Of a stretch of DNA of 33,928 bases, positions 1 to 8,296 are shown piece after piece. The stretch comes from Candidatus Collierbacteria bacterium RIFOXYD2_FULL_45_13. Lineage in GTDB: Bacteria; Patescibacteriota; Microgenomatia; UBA1400; MFAQ01. Position 1 is the stretch's first letter, and every line of letters begins with the position of its first letter. The stretch covers positions 671,557 to 705,484 of the forward strand of contig MFAS01000001.1 in NCBI GenBank assembly GCA_001774685.1, in the 5' to 3' direction. A model generated the notes under the pieces. It did not search any database, was not told the origin of the DNA, and was given only the letters and a program-made list of their open reading frames with translations. Position numbers and translations under genes: made by a program.

Positions 1-848
1 GTTTCTTGGGAATGCAGGTAATCCCGCCTGAGCTTCGGGAAGACACAGGCGAGATCGGACTTGCTCAAAAAAACAGCCTGCCGGAACTAATCGAATTGGG
101 AGATATAAAAGGGGATCTTCATATCCACAGTAACTACGACTTCCCCAGTTCGCACGATCAGGGTGTCAGTTCTCTCCATGAAATTCTTACCAAAGCTGAA
201 GAACTTGGATATGAGTACATCGGAATATCGGATCACAACCCAAAATATTCCGGCCTGTCTGAAAAGGAAACAGAAAAGATCTTGATGGGCAGAAAGAAGT
301 TTCTTGAACAAGATTTTCATGCTTATGAAAAGCGTGTGAAAAATAGGGGAATAAAATTACTCATAGGTATGGAGATAGATATTAGGCCGGACGGCGACTT
401 GGCTTTAAGCGATAAATTGATGAACTCACTGGACTATGCCATTGTTTCCATTCACTCATCCTTTGACAAAGGAATGGATGAAAATACGGACCGGATCATC
501 AACGCACTTTCTCATCCCAAAGCTTTGATCCTGGGACACCCCACTGGCAGACTAATCAATCGACGTGATCCCATTGTTGCGGATTGGGAAAAAATATTTG
601 AGTTCTCTGCCAAAAGCAAAAAGATCATTGAGGTCAACTCTTACCCTGATAGGCTTGACCTGCCTGATGACCTAATAAAGACCGCTGTTTCAAAAGGTGT
701 CAAACTCATCATCAACACGGATAGTCACGATGTCGACCATATGGATGGCATCAAGTATGGTGTATGGCAGGCCAGAAGGGGCTATGCTACAAAAAAAGAC
801 ATTGTAAACTCTCTAACATGGAAGAACTTGCAGACAGTGCTAAAATAG
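1..848 (+). CDS. polX: DNA polymerase family X, C-terminal PHP domain (5' end cut by window)
   Basis: The reading frame is already open at base 3, so the gene starts upstream and only its last 280 or so residues are here. The first visible residues, around IPPELRED and GEIG, match the linker that joins the polymerase core to the PHP domain in bacterial PolX proteins. The rest is a PHP metal-dependent phosphoesterase: DLHIHSNYD, ISDHNP, GMEID, IVSIHSSF, LGHPTGR and NTDSHD supply the metal-binding His and Asp residues in the expected order. In PolX this domain gives 3'-5' exonuclease or AP-endonuclease activity in short-patch base excision repair. The TTG at 6 and ATG at 12 are internal codons, not starts. 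A free-standing PHP phosphatase is possible but unlikely given the linker. Confidence 0.85.
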   Translation, partial: FLGMQVIPPELREDTGEIGLAQKNSLPELIELGDIKGDLHIHSNYDFPSSHDQGVSSLHEILTKAEELGYEYIGISDHNPKYSGLSEKETEKILMGRKKFLEQDFHAYEKRVKNRGIKLLIGMEIDIRPDGDLALSDKLMNSLDYAIVSIHSSFDKGMDENTDRIINALSHPKALILGHPTGRLINRRDPIVADWEKIFEFSAKSKKIIEVNSYPDRLDLPDDLIKTAVSKGVKLIINTDSHDVDHMDGIKYGVWQARRGYATKKDIVNSLTWKNLQTVLK

Positions 849-874
849 TTTTGTTACTTAATTAGTCAATACCT

Positions 875-1462
875 ATGAACTTTCCTCTTCTGCTTCTCGT
901 AGTCGCCGTTATCATATTTTTCTACGTAGTCTCTCTTTACAACTGGTTCCAAACTGCGCTCACAAGAATTACTGCATCCATCCAGGACATTGGTAATCAG
1001 CTAAAACGCCAAGCCAGTCTTATTCCCAATCTTGAAAAATCGGCCAAAGGATATCTCAAGCATGAAAAGGGCATCTACGAGGCCATAGTATCCGCGAGAA
1101 AAGCCGTTGAAAAGGCCTCGGGCAGCAAAGACATTTCCAAAATTGAAGCTGCTTCGGACGCTGTAAGCTCTTTGGTGCCCAAACTCCAGATCCTGGTTGA
1201 AAGTAATCCTGAGATGAAAGGCGTCGAAGTTATCAATAAGCTCATGGATGAGCTCCGCGACACGGCAGACAAACTGATGTACGCCAGACGCGTCGTCATC
1301 GATCTTACAGCCGACTTCAACGCTAAAGTAGTCACAGTTCCCAGCAATTTTGTCGCCATGATCTTCGGTTTTAAGATGCAAAAGGGTTTAGCTACTCCTA
1401 CAGAAGGAGGCCATCTCGAAGTTTCTGAAGCCGAAACGAGAGAACCCAAGATCGACCTCTGA
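875..1462 (+). CDS. lemA: LemA family membrane protein
   Basis: This 195-residue protein has one N-terminal membrane segment (about residues 4-22, rich in Leu, Val, Ile and Phe). A long helical cytoplasmic or periplasmic part follows, with the LemA hallmarks: YNWFQTALTRI, a Q-LKRQASLIPNLEKSAKGY stretch and YNARRVVIDLTADFN-like residues near 130-150 (here YARRVVIDLTADFN). The size is normal for LemA. The gene is 15 bp upstream of htpX, and lemA-htpX pairing is common in bacteria, often linked to membrane-protein quality control. The biochemical role of LemA is not established. No convincing promoter or Shine-Dalgarno sequence stands out in front of the ATG. The hydrophobic C-terminal half lacks further membrane segments. 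Confidence 0.93.
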   Translation: MNFPLLLLVVAVIIFFYVVSLYNWFQTALTRITASIQDIGNQLKRQASLIPNLEKSAKGYLKHEKGIYEAIVSARKAVEKASGSKDISKIEAASDAVSSLVPKLQILVESNPEMKGVEVINKLMDELRDTADKLMYARRVVIDLTADFNAKVVTVPSNFVAMIFGFKMQKGLATPTEGGHLEVSEAETREPKIDL

Positions 1463-1468
1463 TAGAAT
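1460..1468 (+). promoter_or_regulatory. extended -10 promoter for htpX
   Basis: TGA-TAGAAT forms an extended -10 element, and the TGA is also the lemA stop codon. The hexamer ends 9 nt before the htpX ATG, so a transcript started here would have a leader of only two or three bases. No -35 box was identified. Inferred from sequence only. Confidence 0.45.
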
Positions 1469-1477
1469 TCGTTTCAG

Positions 1478-2374
1478 ATGAAAAATATTTACGAACAAGT
1501 AGACGAGAATAAATTCCGGAGTGTGGTGGTTGTCGCATCTTTTATCATTTTCATCACCGCCGCCACCTATCTCATCACTTATTCGCTCGGTTATGATCTT
1601 AGCGCTGTCGGTATAGCACTGATCTTTTCTGGTCTTTTTAGTTTCATCAGTTACTACAACTCCGATAAAATAATTTTGGGGATATCCGGCGCCTCTCCAG
1701 CCAACAAGAAAGATCATTTTGAGTTTTATACAGTCACCGAGAATCTGTCCAGGGTTGCCCGGATTCCCATGCCAAAGCTTTATGTTATCGACGACACCGC
1801 CATGAATGCTTTTGCCACCGGACGGGATCCCGAACACGCGGTTGTCTGTGCCACTACCGGAATTCTCTCCAAACTAAACCGCACCGAACTGGAAGGTGTT
1901 GTTGCTCACGAACTCAGCCATATTAGAAACTACGACATCCGTCTGATGAGTATCGTTACCATTCTCGTCGGCCTGATTACCCTCCTAGCCGATATTCTAC
2001 TTCGTACCAGAATGAGGGGAAAATCAGACAGGGAAGAGGGAAACCTCGGAGCTATTCTGATGATCGCGGGTATTATCATGGCTTTGTTATCACCTGTTGT
2101 TGCTCAGCTGATTCAGCTGGCAATTTCCAGGCGGCGTGAATTCTTTGCAGATGCTTCCGGCGCACTTTTAACAAAATATCCGGCCGGACTAGCGAGTGCA
2201 CTCGAAAAAATCTCCGCCGACAAAGAACCGCTGGAGGCGGCCAACAAGGCGACAGCCCATCTCTACATCGCCAATCCGCTGAAAAATCATCATGACTCTA
2301 TCGGCTGGTTCGCCGGCCTCTTCAACACCCACCCTCCAGTTAAGGAACGTATTAAAGCGTTGAGAGGTGAATAG
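1478..2374 (+). CDS. htpX: HtpX-like M48 membrane zinc protease
   Basis: This 298-residue integral-membrane metalloprotease carries the M48 zinc motif HELSH (in VVAHELSHIRNYD, near residue 145). The third zinc ligand is the Glu in the downstream stretch SRRREFFADASGA. Hydrophobic segments lie near residues 17-35 and 40-58 and on either side of residues 158-210, as expected for HtpX (four segments). The C-terminal THPPVKERIKAL is another family hallmark. HtpX degrades misfolded inner-membrane proteins and in many bacteria is heat- or envelope-stress induced. It follows lemA and overlaps the pentapeptide gene by 8 bp, so the three probably form one unit. The length is normal and all catalytic residues are present. 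Confidence 0.95.
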   Translation: MKNIYEQVDENKFRSVVVVASFIIFITAATYLITYSLGYDLSAVGIALIFSGLFSFISYYNSDKIILGISGASPANKKDHFEFYTVTENLSRVARIPMPKLYVIDDTAMNAFATGRDPEHAVVCATTGILSKLNRTELEGVVAHELSHIRNYDIRLMSIVTILVGLITLLADILLRTRMRGKSDREEGNLGAILMIAGIIMALLSPVVAQLIQLAISRRREFFADASGALLTKYPAGLASALEKISADKEPLEAANKATAHLYIANPLKNHHDSIGWFAGLFNTHPPVKERIKALRGE

Positions 2375-2915
2375 CATCAAAGACAGAAACTTCGTAGACC
2401 ACGACCTCAAGGGGGTCGATTTTGAGGAGACAAAGTTTGTCGATTGTAAATTCGCCAAATCTCAGTTCAAGTTCACCGGATTCAAAAATTGTATATTTTT
2501 CAACTGTGACTTCAGTAATGCCTTACTGGACTCCACCTCCTTCACCAAATGCCGTTTTGAAGACTGTAAATTGAATTGGATAAACTTCAAAGATTGTTCA
2601 CTTTCGGCTTGCATATTTCAACACTGTTTACTGGAAGGCTGTTCGTTTGAAAAACAAAAGCTTCCCGAGTGCTCTTTTCCCGAATCCGATCTCACTTCTG
2701 TCTATTTTGCTAACTGCGACCTCTCGGGGATGGATCTCACTCATGTTAACTTCGAAAAGGCCATTTTTGATTATTGCAAACTAAAAGGGACAAGCTTTAC
2801 AGATTCAAACACCACGGGAGTCTCTTTTCAAAATTGCCAAATCAGTCAGACCATTCTTGACCTTGAAGGGTTCATCCAGTTCGGCCTCTCCAAAGGCTTC
2901 AAACTAAATAACTGA
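2367..2915 (+). CDS. cysteine-rich pentapeptide-repeat protein
   Basis: The 182 residues are almost entirely pentapeptide repeats with Phe or Leu in every fifth position (FVDCKF, FKNCIF, FNCDF, FTKCRF, FEDCKL, FQHCLL and so on). They are expected to form a right-handed quadrilateral beta-helix. Thirteen cysteines recur mostly at the same repeat position and would stack along one face. It starts with a GTG inside the last codons of htpX, with GAGAG just upstream, so translation is probably coupled. Known relatives include DNA-mimic gyrase protectors (Qnr, MfpA), but most pentapeptide proteins have no known function. No signal peptide or membrane segment is visible, so it should be cytoplasmic. 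Partnership with HtpX is inferred only from the overlap. Confidence 0.85.
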   Translation: MNSIKDRNFVDHDLKGVDFEETKFVDCKFAKSQFKFTGFKNCIFFNCDFSNALLDSTSFTKCRFEDCKLNWINFKDCSLSACIFQHCLLEGCSFEKQKLPECSFPESDLTSVYFANCDLSGMDLTHVNFEKAIFDYCKLKGTSFTDSNTTGVSFQNCQISQTILDLEGFIQFGLSKGFKLNN

Positions 2916-2921
2916 TAAAAT
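2913..2921 (+). promoter_or_regulatory. extended -10 for a leaderless mRNA
   Basis: TGA-TAAAAT ends 7 nt before the ATG at 2929. The TGA doubles as the stop codon of the pentapeptide gene. The spacing puts transcription start at or next to the start codon. Confidence 0.5.
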
Positions 2922-2928
2922 CAGGCGC

Positions 2929-3297
2929 ATGTCTTCAGCCATATCAAAGGAATTGCTACTTTCATCGGTCATTTCCGGTGAGGTGGGAAAACTAAGCTCC
3001 AAACTATCCTTTTGGCAGGCCGACATTTCGGCGACACAAACCTTGTGGGAATCACCCAATACTCTTTCATTGGAATCTGTGCTGGATTCCATCGACCCTG
3101 AGGAAGATCTTCTGGAATCGGTAGATTTGGCATTGTTGTATGGCATTGGTTGGGAATTCATCTGGGGCAAGAAACCACCAGAGGTAGTTAGTTTGCTTCG
3201 TCAAGAAATTATTCAGAAAGTCAGAGAGGGCACAGCTCTTAACGAATTGGAAACCCTATGGTATCGACTAATCTGTGTGGATACAGATATGTTTTAG
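2929..3297 (+). CDS. hypothetical protein, 122 aa
   Basis: I do not recognise a family. The protein is soluble, mostly helical and acidic, with a leucine- and serine-rich start (KELLLSSVISGEV), an acidic centre (SIDPEEDLLESVD) and a WEFIWGKKPPEVV stretch. There is no signal peptide or membrane helix. The plus-strand frame is preferred over an 88-codon minus-strand frame because it fills the space between neighbours exactly and has a well-placed -10 element. Its stop overlaps the stop of the convergent kinase gene by 4 bp with no terminator between them. Confidence 0.7.
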   Translation: MSSAISKELLLSSVISGEVGKLSSKLSFWQADISATQTLWESPNTLSLESVLDSIDPEEDLLESVDLALLYGIGWEFIWGKKPPEVVSLLRQEIIQKVREGTALNELETLWYRLICVDTDMF

Positions 3298-4085
3298 TAT
3301 CGAATGTGAGTCCCGTGATGCTTATCTCCCAAGATCGCTTTGCTTAATTCGTTCGGCCTGTTTCCATTGATAATAATTGTTTCAAAGCCCTTATCAGCCA
3401 TTGCCAAACTCTCTCTCACTTTGTGGACCATTCCTCCTGTTACATCAATCTGGCCGGAGCCGGTAATAAATTTTTCAACCTCCTTAATATTCTTGTGGTT
3501 TATTTCCGGAAGGGTCTTTCCGGTCGAGTCGAATACCCCGTCTGTATCTGTACAATAAACAAAACTGATTCTAAATTTCTTGGCTAATTTTCCGGCCAAT
3601 GCTCCCAGTACCAGTTCTGTCGAATATATACAGGCGCCAACTTTTTTATCAAAAATGACATCACCGTATAGCACCGGGATATAGCCTACCTTCAAGGCTT
3701 GTTCAATGGGGACACAAAAAACCTCCTCGACTTTGAAGTTACTTGCCAGAATGCAACTCTCGGGAGAAAACGACACCGCCGGTAGTTTCTGGTCAAGAAA
3801 GTTTTTTATTATTATTCTATTTAATTCAATTGCTCGGTCGGCCACAATTGGAAAGCCTTTAAACTGGAGCGGTCCCTTGATACCATCTTTAACTCTGAAC
3901 TCTACTGCCGGTCTGTGAGCAAAAGATCCGGCACCATGAGCTACTAATATTTTTCCGTCAAAGGTCTTCCGAATTTTCTTCAGTTCTCCGGCAAGTCGAC
4001 AGATCGTTCCCGGTCTGGAAGTTCGATCTATGCTTTTGTCTGTGATCAGACTTCCCCCCAACTTAATTAATACAAGTCTTTCCAT
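3294..4085 (-). CDS. isopentenyl phosphate kinase-like amino-acid-kinase-fold protein
   Basis: The protein (263 aa from the ATG at 4085) has the amino acid kinase fold of isopentenyl phosphate kinase (IPK). The start is LVLIKLGGSLITDK, followed by VAHGAGSFAH (His50 and His57), where IPKs have the glycine-rich loop and the substrate-phosphate histidine. Later come YGDVIFD, TDTDGVFD and IDVTGGMVHKV, which bind nucleotide and close the active site. IPK phosphorylates isopentenyl phosphate to IPP, the last step of the archaeal alternative mevalonate pathway. A longer TTG start at 4127 would overlap the divergent rdgB start and add 14 residues the family lacks, so ATG 4085 was chosen. Other kinases of the fold (glutamate 5-kinase, UMP kinase) fit less well. 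The real substrate is not proven. Confidence 0.8.
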   Translation of the reverse strand: MERLVLIKLGGSLITDKSIDRTSRPGTICRLAGELKKIRKTFDGKILVAHGAGSFAHRPAVEFRVKDGIKGPLQFKGFPIVADRAIELNRIIIKNFLDQKLPAVSFSPESCILASNFKVEEVFCVPIEQALKVGYIPVLYGDVIFDKKVGACIYSTELVLGALAGKLAKKFRISFVYCTDTDGVFDSTGKTLPEINHKNIKEVEKFITGSGQIDVTGGMVHKVRESLAMADKGFETIIINGNRPNELSKAILGDKHHGTHIRY

Positions 4086-4105
4086 TACCCCAAGTTTACC
4101 AAAGA

Positions 4106-4111
4106 TATAAT
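4106..4111 (+). promoter_or_regulatory. -10 box for leaderless rdgB mRNA
   Basis: A perfect TATAAT ends exactly 6 nt before the ATG at 4118, so the A of the ATG should be +1. The divergent kinase gene starts 32 bp away, and any -35 box would lie inside or next to that gene. Confidence 0.6.
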
Positions 4112-4117
4112 AGATCA

Positions 4118-4705
4118 ATGAAAACAATTACTTTCGTCACTGGAAATGAAACCAAACTCCGTCACGCCCGTGAGGCCATGAGGGGTTTTGACGTTGATAT
4201 TGTTGGAAAAAAGCTTGATATTCTCGAGCCGAGAGAAGAAGATCCTGAAATAGTTGTTCGTGAAAAGGCTCTTCAAGCCGCGAAGATAGTTAACCTACCA
4301 TTAATGGTCGAGGACTCCGGTATCTTTATTCGTGCACTGGGAGGATTTCCCAAAAATTTCGTTCATTTTGCTATCGAAAGCATCGGGATTGAAGGAATTA
4401 TGAAGCTGATGGTGGAGATAAAGGACCGTCATGCAGAGTTTAGACAGTCTTTGGCGTATATCGAACCGGGTATGGCAGATCCAATAATCTTTAGCTACGT
4501 CGATGGAAGTTATACTATTGCCGATAAAATCTGGGAGCCGGAGTTTGGGGACACCGATGACTTTAACAAAATTCTTATTCCACCGGGAGAAACCAAACCG
4601 CTCTCTTCATTTAGTCCGGAATGGCTAGCCGAAAGAGATACTAAGGCAAACGAAGATACTATCCACTACCGGAAACTGGCCAAATGGCTATCATCCAGGC
4701 CTTAG
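4118..4705 (+). CDS. rdgB: RdgB/HAM1-type non-canonical purine NTP pyrophosphatase
   Basis: This 195-residue Maf/HAM1-fold enzyme hydrolyses dITP, XTP and ITP to monophosphates, keeping deaminated purines out of DNA and RNA. The sequence starts with the nucleotide-binding FVTGNETKLRHA, followed by the acidic metal-binding stretch LDILEPREEDPE and the family signature VEDSGIFIRALGGFPK (about residues 64-79). The spacing of these motifs resembles the archaeal HAM1 branch more than the E. coli type. Residues near 139-165 (IADKIWEPEFGDTDDFNKI) fit the C-terminal lobe. The start codon is supported by a TATAAT placed 6 nt upstream and by the N-terminal motif. It lies between the divergent IPK-like gene and the CIRCE-clpB unit and probably has its own promoter. 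Confidence 0.9.
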   Translation: MKTITFVTGNETKLRHAREAMRGFDVDIVGKKLDILEPREEDPEIVVREKALQAAKIVNLPLMVEDSGIFIRALGGFPKNFVHFAIESIGIEGIMKLMVEIKDRHAEFRQSLAYIEPGMADPIIFSYVDGSYTIADKIWEPEFGDTDDFNKILIPPGETKPLSSFSPEWLAERDTKANEDTIHYRKLAKWLSSRP

Positions 4706-4748
4706 CACTTGACTTGACGGAGTGCCAGAATGGTTGTAATCTATAGTC
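4702..4748 (+). promoter_or_regulatory. CIRCE-like HrcA operator and promoter of clpB
   Basis: TTAGCACTT at 4702-4710 and GAGTGCCAG at 4720-4728 are separated by exactly 9 nt. The CIRCE consensus is TTAGCACTC, 9 nt, GAGTGCTAA, so the left arm matches 8 of 9 and the right arm 7 of 9. TTGACT (4709) and TTGACG (4714) inside the operator are -35 candidates, and TGTAAT (4735-4740) is a -10 candidate ending 8 nt before the clpB ATG. HrcA bound here would block the -35. HrcA itself is not in this window. Confidence 0.75.
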
Positions 4749-6881
4749 ATGGAAAACCCATTTCAATCTCAAGACGAAGGCAACCTCTTGGAAAAATTTA
4801 CCATCAATCTTACCGATAAGGCCAGGGCACACAAACTAGATCCTGTGATCGGTCGGGATATGGAGATCCGCCGGGTCATGCAGGTACTCTCCCGTCGAAC
4901 CAAGAATAACCCCGTTTTAATCGGAGATCCGGGTGTAGGGAAAACTGCTTTGGTTGAAGGACTTGCCAATCGCATCGCTGACGGTGACGTTCCTGATTCC
5001 ATCAAAGACAAGGACATTTTGGTTCTGGATATGGCCAGCATTCTGGCCGGTGCTTCTTATCGAGGAGAGTTCGAACAAAGGATGAAGGGTATTGTTGATG
5101 AAGTCAAAAAAGGAGAGGGAAGATATATTTTATTTATTGATGAGCTCCATACTCTAGTAGGCGCCGGGTCTGCCGAAGGGGCCGTTGATGCTGCCAATAT
5201 CTTGAAACCGGCTCTAGCCAGAGGAGAGCTTCATCTTATTGGTGCCACAACAATCGATGAGTACCGCAAGCACATCGAAAAGGATGCTGCCCTTGAGCGA
5301 CGTTTCCAGCCTATTCTGGTTGAAGAACCTAGCCAAGAGGATTCGGTGGCTATCCTTCGTGGTATTAAAGAAAAATACGAGATTCATCACAAGCTCAGAA
5401 TTAGCGATGACGCACTGGTAGCTGCGGTTAACCTTTCGGTCCGCTATCTACCCGATCGTTTCTTGCCGGATAAGGCGATCGACTTGATAGATGAAGCCGC
5501 TTCTTCTCTAAAAATCGAAATAGAGTCTATGCCGGCAGAGTTGGATTTATTAAAACGGAAAATTATTCAGATCGAGATCGAACTAGCCGCTCTCAAAAAA
5601 GAAAACACCGACTCAGCCAAGTCCCGACGAGAAATTCTCGAAAAAGATCGTGAAGATAAAAAAGATTTGGCCGGAAGGATAGAAATATCTTGGAAAAATC
5701 AAAAGGGGATTATTGAGGAGATCAACAAAATTCAGTCCGAAATTGATCAAACAAAAATCAAACTGGACGTTGCAGAAAAGGAAATCCGTCTGGAAGAGGC
5801 GGCTCAGTTGAAGTACGGGACACTGCCAAAACTGCAAGCAAAACTAAACGAAAAGCAAAAAGAGTGGGGGAATATCAAGCCGGAAGATCGTGTTCTGCAA
5901 CTGGAGGTTGATACGGAGGATATTGCCAAAGTTATTTCCCGGTGGGCAGGTATACCAGTTACCAGATTATTGGGTTCAGAGTCATCAAAATTAATTAATC
6001 TTGAAAAGGAACTCGTCAAACGGGTTATTGGGCAAGATAAGGCTATCAAATCCGTCGCCAATGCAGTCAGAAGATCTCGTGCCGGCATTTCAGACGAAGA
6101 TAAGCCGATAGCCTCGTTCTTGTTTTTGGGACCCACCGGGGTTGGTAAAACCGAGACCGCTAAAGCCTTGGCTCAAGAGCTGTTTGGTGACGAGAAGTCT
6201 CTAATTCGAATCGATATGACCGAATATACCGAAAGTCACTCAATTGCCCGTCTCATTGGTGCTCCACCCGGCTACGTAGGTTACGAAGAGGGTGGTCAAC
6301 TAACCGAAGCCGTTCGCCGTAAACCTTACTCTGTCCTTCTTTTTGACGAGATCGAAAAAGCTCATCCTCAAATATTTAGTGCCTTTTTGCAAATTTTAGA
6401 TGACGGTCGTCTTACGGACGGCAGGGGACACACGGTCAATTTCAAGAATACAGTCATCATTATGACCAGCAATCTCGGAGGTAGTTTTGTGGTGGATGAC
6501 AAAATGGATGAAGCGGACGTCGAAGCTAAGATGTTTGTAACTCTCAGAGAAAACTTTCGTCCGGAGTTTCTAAACCGCATCGATCAAATCATCACCTTCA
6601 AGCGACTGGGTAAGGATGAGGTTGCCAAGATTGTTGAAATACAGCTCGGGGAACTATCCCTTCGTTTGGCCGAAAAAGGTTTTAACATTATCTTTGACAA
6701 ATCGGTGAACGATTATGTCACTCTCTTCGGCTTCGACAAGATCTACGGCGCCCGTCCGGTCAAAAGAGTGATTCAAAACAAAATTGAAGACGAATTAGCG
6801 CTCCAAATCATCGAAGGGCGTCTTCCAACTGGCCAAATAATTACCGTAGGTATCAAAGATGGGCGTTTATCGGTAAAATAG
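4749..6881 (+). CDS. clpB: ClpB disaggregase lacking the N-terminal domain
   Basis: This 710-residue AAA+ chaperone has two ATPase domains. AAA-1 has Walker A GDPGVGKT at 59-66, Walker B ILFIDE at 127-132, an SYRGEFE pore loop near 103-109 and ALERRF at 181-186. A long charged coiled-coil insertion follows at about 262-375 and matches the ClpB middle domain ([27 protein letters not shown]). AAA-2 has Walker A GPTGVGKT at 461-468, a GYVG pore loop at 508-511 and Walker B LLFDE at 530-534. The roughly 145-residue Clp N domain is missing, so the protein starts where the short E. coli ClpB form starts. No ClpP-binding IGF-type loop was seen, which fits a disaggregase working with DnaK. A CIRCE-like site upstream predicts heat induction through HrcA. 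Confidence 0.95.
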   Translation: MENPFQSQDEGNLLEKFTINLTDKARAHKLDPVIGRDMEIRRVMQVLSRRTKNNPVLIGDPGVGKTALVEGLANRIADGDVPDSIKDKDILVLDMASILAGASYRGEFEQRMKGIVDEVKKGEGRYILFIDELHTLVGAGSAEGAVDAANILKPALARGELHLIGATTIDEYRKHIEKDAALERRFQPILVEEPSQEDSVAILRGIKEKYEIHHKLRISDDALVAAVNLSVRYLPDRFLPDKAIDLIDEAASSLKIEIESMPAELDLLKRKIIQIEIELAALKKENTDSAKSRREILEKDREDKKDLAGRIEISWKNQKGIIEEINKIQSEIDQTKIKLDVAEKEIRLEEAAQLKYGTLPKLQAKLNEKQKEWGNIKPEDRVLQLEVDTEDIAKVISRWAGIPVTRLLGSESSKLINLEKELVKRVIGQDKAIKSVANAVRRSRAGISDEDKPIASFLFLGPTGVGKTETAKALAQELFGDEKSLIRIDMTEYTESHSIARLIGAPPGYVGYEEGGQLTEAVRRKPYSVLLFDEIEKAHPQIFSAFLQILDDGRLTDGRGHTVNFKNTVIIMTSNLGGSFVVDDKMDEADVEAKMFVTLRENFRPEFLNRIDQIITFKRLGKDEVAKIVEIQLGELSLRLAEKGFNIIFDKSVNDYVTLFGFDKIYGARPVKRVIQNKIEDELALQIIEGRLPTGQIITVGIKDGRLSVK

Positions 6882-6886
6882 AGGTT

Positions 6887-8257
6887 GTGATAAATCTCAA
6901 GATTACCAAGCTCGAAAAGAGTTACAACCAGCCACTGCTGGACAATGTCACCCTTACACACACAGGGAACGGCATTGTTGCTTTGATTGGAGACAATGGT
7001 TCTGGCAAATCGACCCTCTTAAAAATCCTCATGGGCTTAGATGAGCAAGACAGTGGCCAGATCGAATGGGGCGGCGAGCCACGAATTGGCTATCTGCAGC
7101 AGGAGATCGACTCACTTCCCACCTTGTCGGGTGGCCAAAAGAAAATTGCTCTCTTGGCAGATCTCATTTACTCTAACCTTTACGATGTACTCCTCTTAGA
7201 CGAGCCGGATAACCATCTGGACATCGAAAACAAACAGTGGTTGGCCAGCGCTCTCGAATCCTTTGATGGCCTAGTTATCATGATTTCTCATGACCGTCAC
7301 CTACTTAAACAGATTACCACCCATACATGGCTAGTTGAAGACAGGGAAATCCGCACCTATCCCTTCGGCTACGAAAAGTTTGTATTAGAGTATCAGCGCG
7401 AGAGGGACGATCTGGACCACCTTTTTCATGTCCAAGACCGTGAACACAAACGACTCAAGGAACTCGTGGAAAGATTCCGCCAAAAAGCCGCCAGTGGCAA
7501 AAAGACCGCTCGCTACTATCACGCTCTTGAAAAACGACTTGCACGTTTCGAATCGGAAATGGTCAAAGATCCCAAGGGTCGAGACTCTCATATAGAACTC
7601 AGCACTTCAGTCTCAGGGAAAAAAATCAAACATAAGATTGCTATTATTGTGAAGGACTTGGAATTCTCATATCCGGACAATCCCGTCTTCGAAAACGCCG
7701 AGCTTTACGTTGAGGTTGGGGAAAAGGTTGCCTTGATCTCTCCCAATGGTTCCGGCAAGTCGACTCTTATCAAGTTAATTCTCGGTCAGCTCGAACCTTC
7801 CAGTGGTATCGCGAGAACCGGTGAAAATCTCAAAGTCGGCTACTATTCCCAGGAACATCTTGAAGCTTTGGACAAAGACTCTTCACCCATCGACTGCTTT
7901 ACTCAGAGATTTCCGATTGCCGACTACGAAGCCGCCGCCGTTCTGCGCAAGTTTTATTTTAGTAAACATACGATTAAATCCAAGATTTGGACTCTTTCCG
8001 GTGGCCAGAAGGCCCGTCTTCAGTTGGCCCTCTTTCTTTACACCAACCCCGATATTCTTATCCTCGACGAACCCACTAACCACCTGGACCTCAAGTCTGT
8101 CGCAGCTCTTGAGGAATTCCTGGTCGATTACGAAGGTACGGTACTTTTGATTTCTCACGATCACGATCTTCTCAACAACGTCTGTGACATCGCCTACGAG
8201 ATCAAAAACAAAAAGATCACCCTCAGCCCCGACTTCTTGAACGATAATTTGACATGA
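6887..8257 (+). CDS. compact ABC-F family ATPase
   Basis: The 456-residue protein has two ABC ATPase domains and no membrane segments, as in ABC-F translation factors that act at the ribosomal E site. Domain 1 has Walker A GDNGSGKST (35-43), signature LSGGQKK (80-86) and Walker B VLLLDE (101-106). A charged linker at about 165-230 follows. Domain 2 has SPNGSGKST, LSGGQKARL and ILILDEPTNHLD. Only about 37 residues separate Walker A and the signature in domain 1, against roughly 90 in domain 2, so the helical subdomain of domain 1 is almost gone. The D-loop region reads DEPDNHLD in domain 1. The start is GTG at 6887 with GAGGTT just upstream, 5 bp after clpB, so it probably shares the clpB transcript. 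Confidence 0.88.
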   Translation: MINLKITKLEKSYNQPLLDNVTLTHTGNGIVALIGDNGSGKSTLLKILMGLDEQDSGQIEWGGEPRIGYLQQEIDSLPTLSGGQKKIALLADLIYSNLYDVLLLDEPDNHLDIENKQWLASALESFDGLVIMISHDRHLLKQITTHTWLVEDREIRTYPFGYEKFVLEYQRERDDLDHLFHVQDREHKRLKELVERFRQKAASGKKTARYYHALEKRLARFESEMVKDPKGRDSHIELSTSVSGKKIKHKIAIIVKDLEFSYPDNPVFENAELYVEVGEKVALISPNGSGKSTLIKLILGQLEPSSGIARTGENLKVGYYSQEHLEALDKDSSPIDCFTQRFPIADYEAAAVLRKFYFSKHTIKSKIWTLSGGQKARLQLALFLYTNPDILILDEPTNHLDLKSVAALEEFLVDYEGTVLLISHDHDLLNNVCDIAYEIKNKKITLSPDFLNDNLT

Positions 8258-8261
8258 AAAT

Positions 8262-8279
8262 GGCACCCCGGAGGGTGCC
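8262..8279. terminator. hairpin between convergent genes
   Basis: GGCACCC and GGGTGCC form a 7-bp stem with loop CGGA, 4 bp after the ABC-F stop. On the minus strand it is followed by ATTTTC, so it is better as the terminator of the minus-strand gene at 8297-8548. On the plus strand there is no T-run. Confidence 0.55.
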
Positions 8280-8296
8280 TAATCGAAAAGATTCAT

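Noticed and set aside
2904-3170. Minus-strand open frame of 88 codons opposite the 122-aa gene
   Set aside because: The plus-strand gene fits the space exactly and has a well-placed -10 element; the minus frame is Ser-rich and low in complexity with no start signals.
4086-4127. Longer TTG start for the kinase gene
   Set aside because: It would overlap the rdgB start and add 14 residues before a family N-terminus that normally begins directly with the LIKLGGS strand.
6887-8257. Frameshift or deletion error in the ABC-F gene
   Set aside because: The short first domain stays in frame, the Q-loop and signature are intact and no remnant of the missing part appears in other frames.
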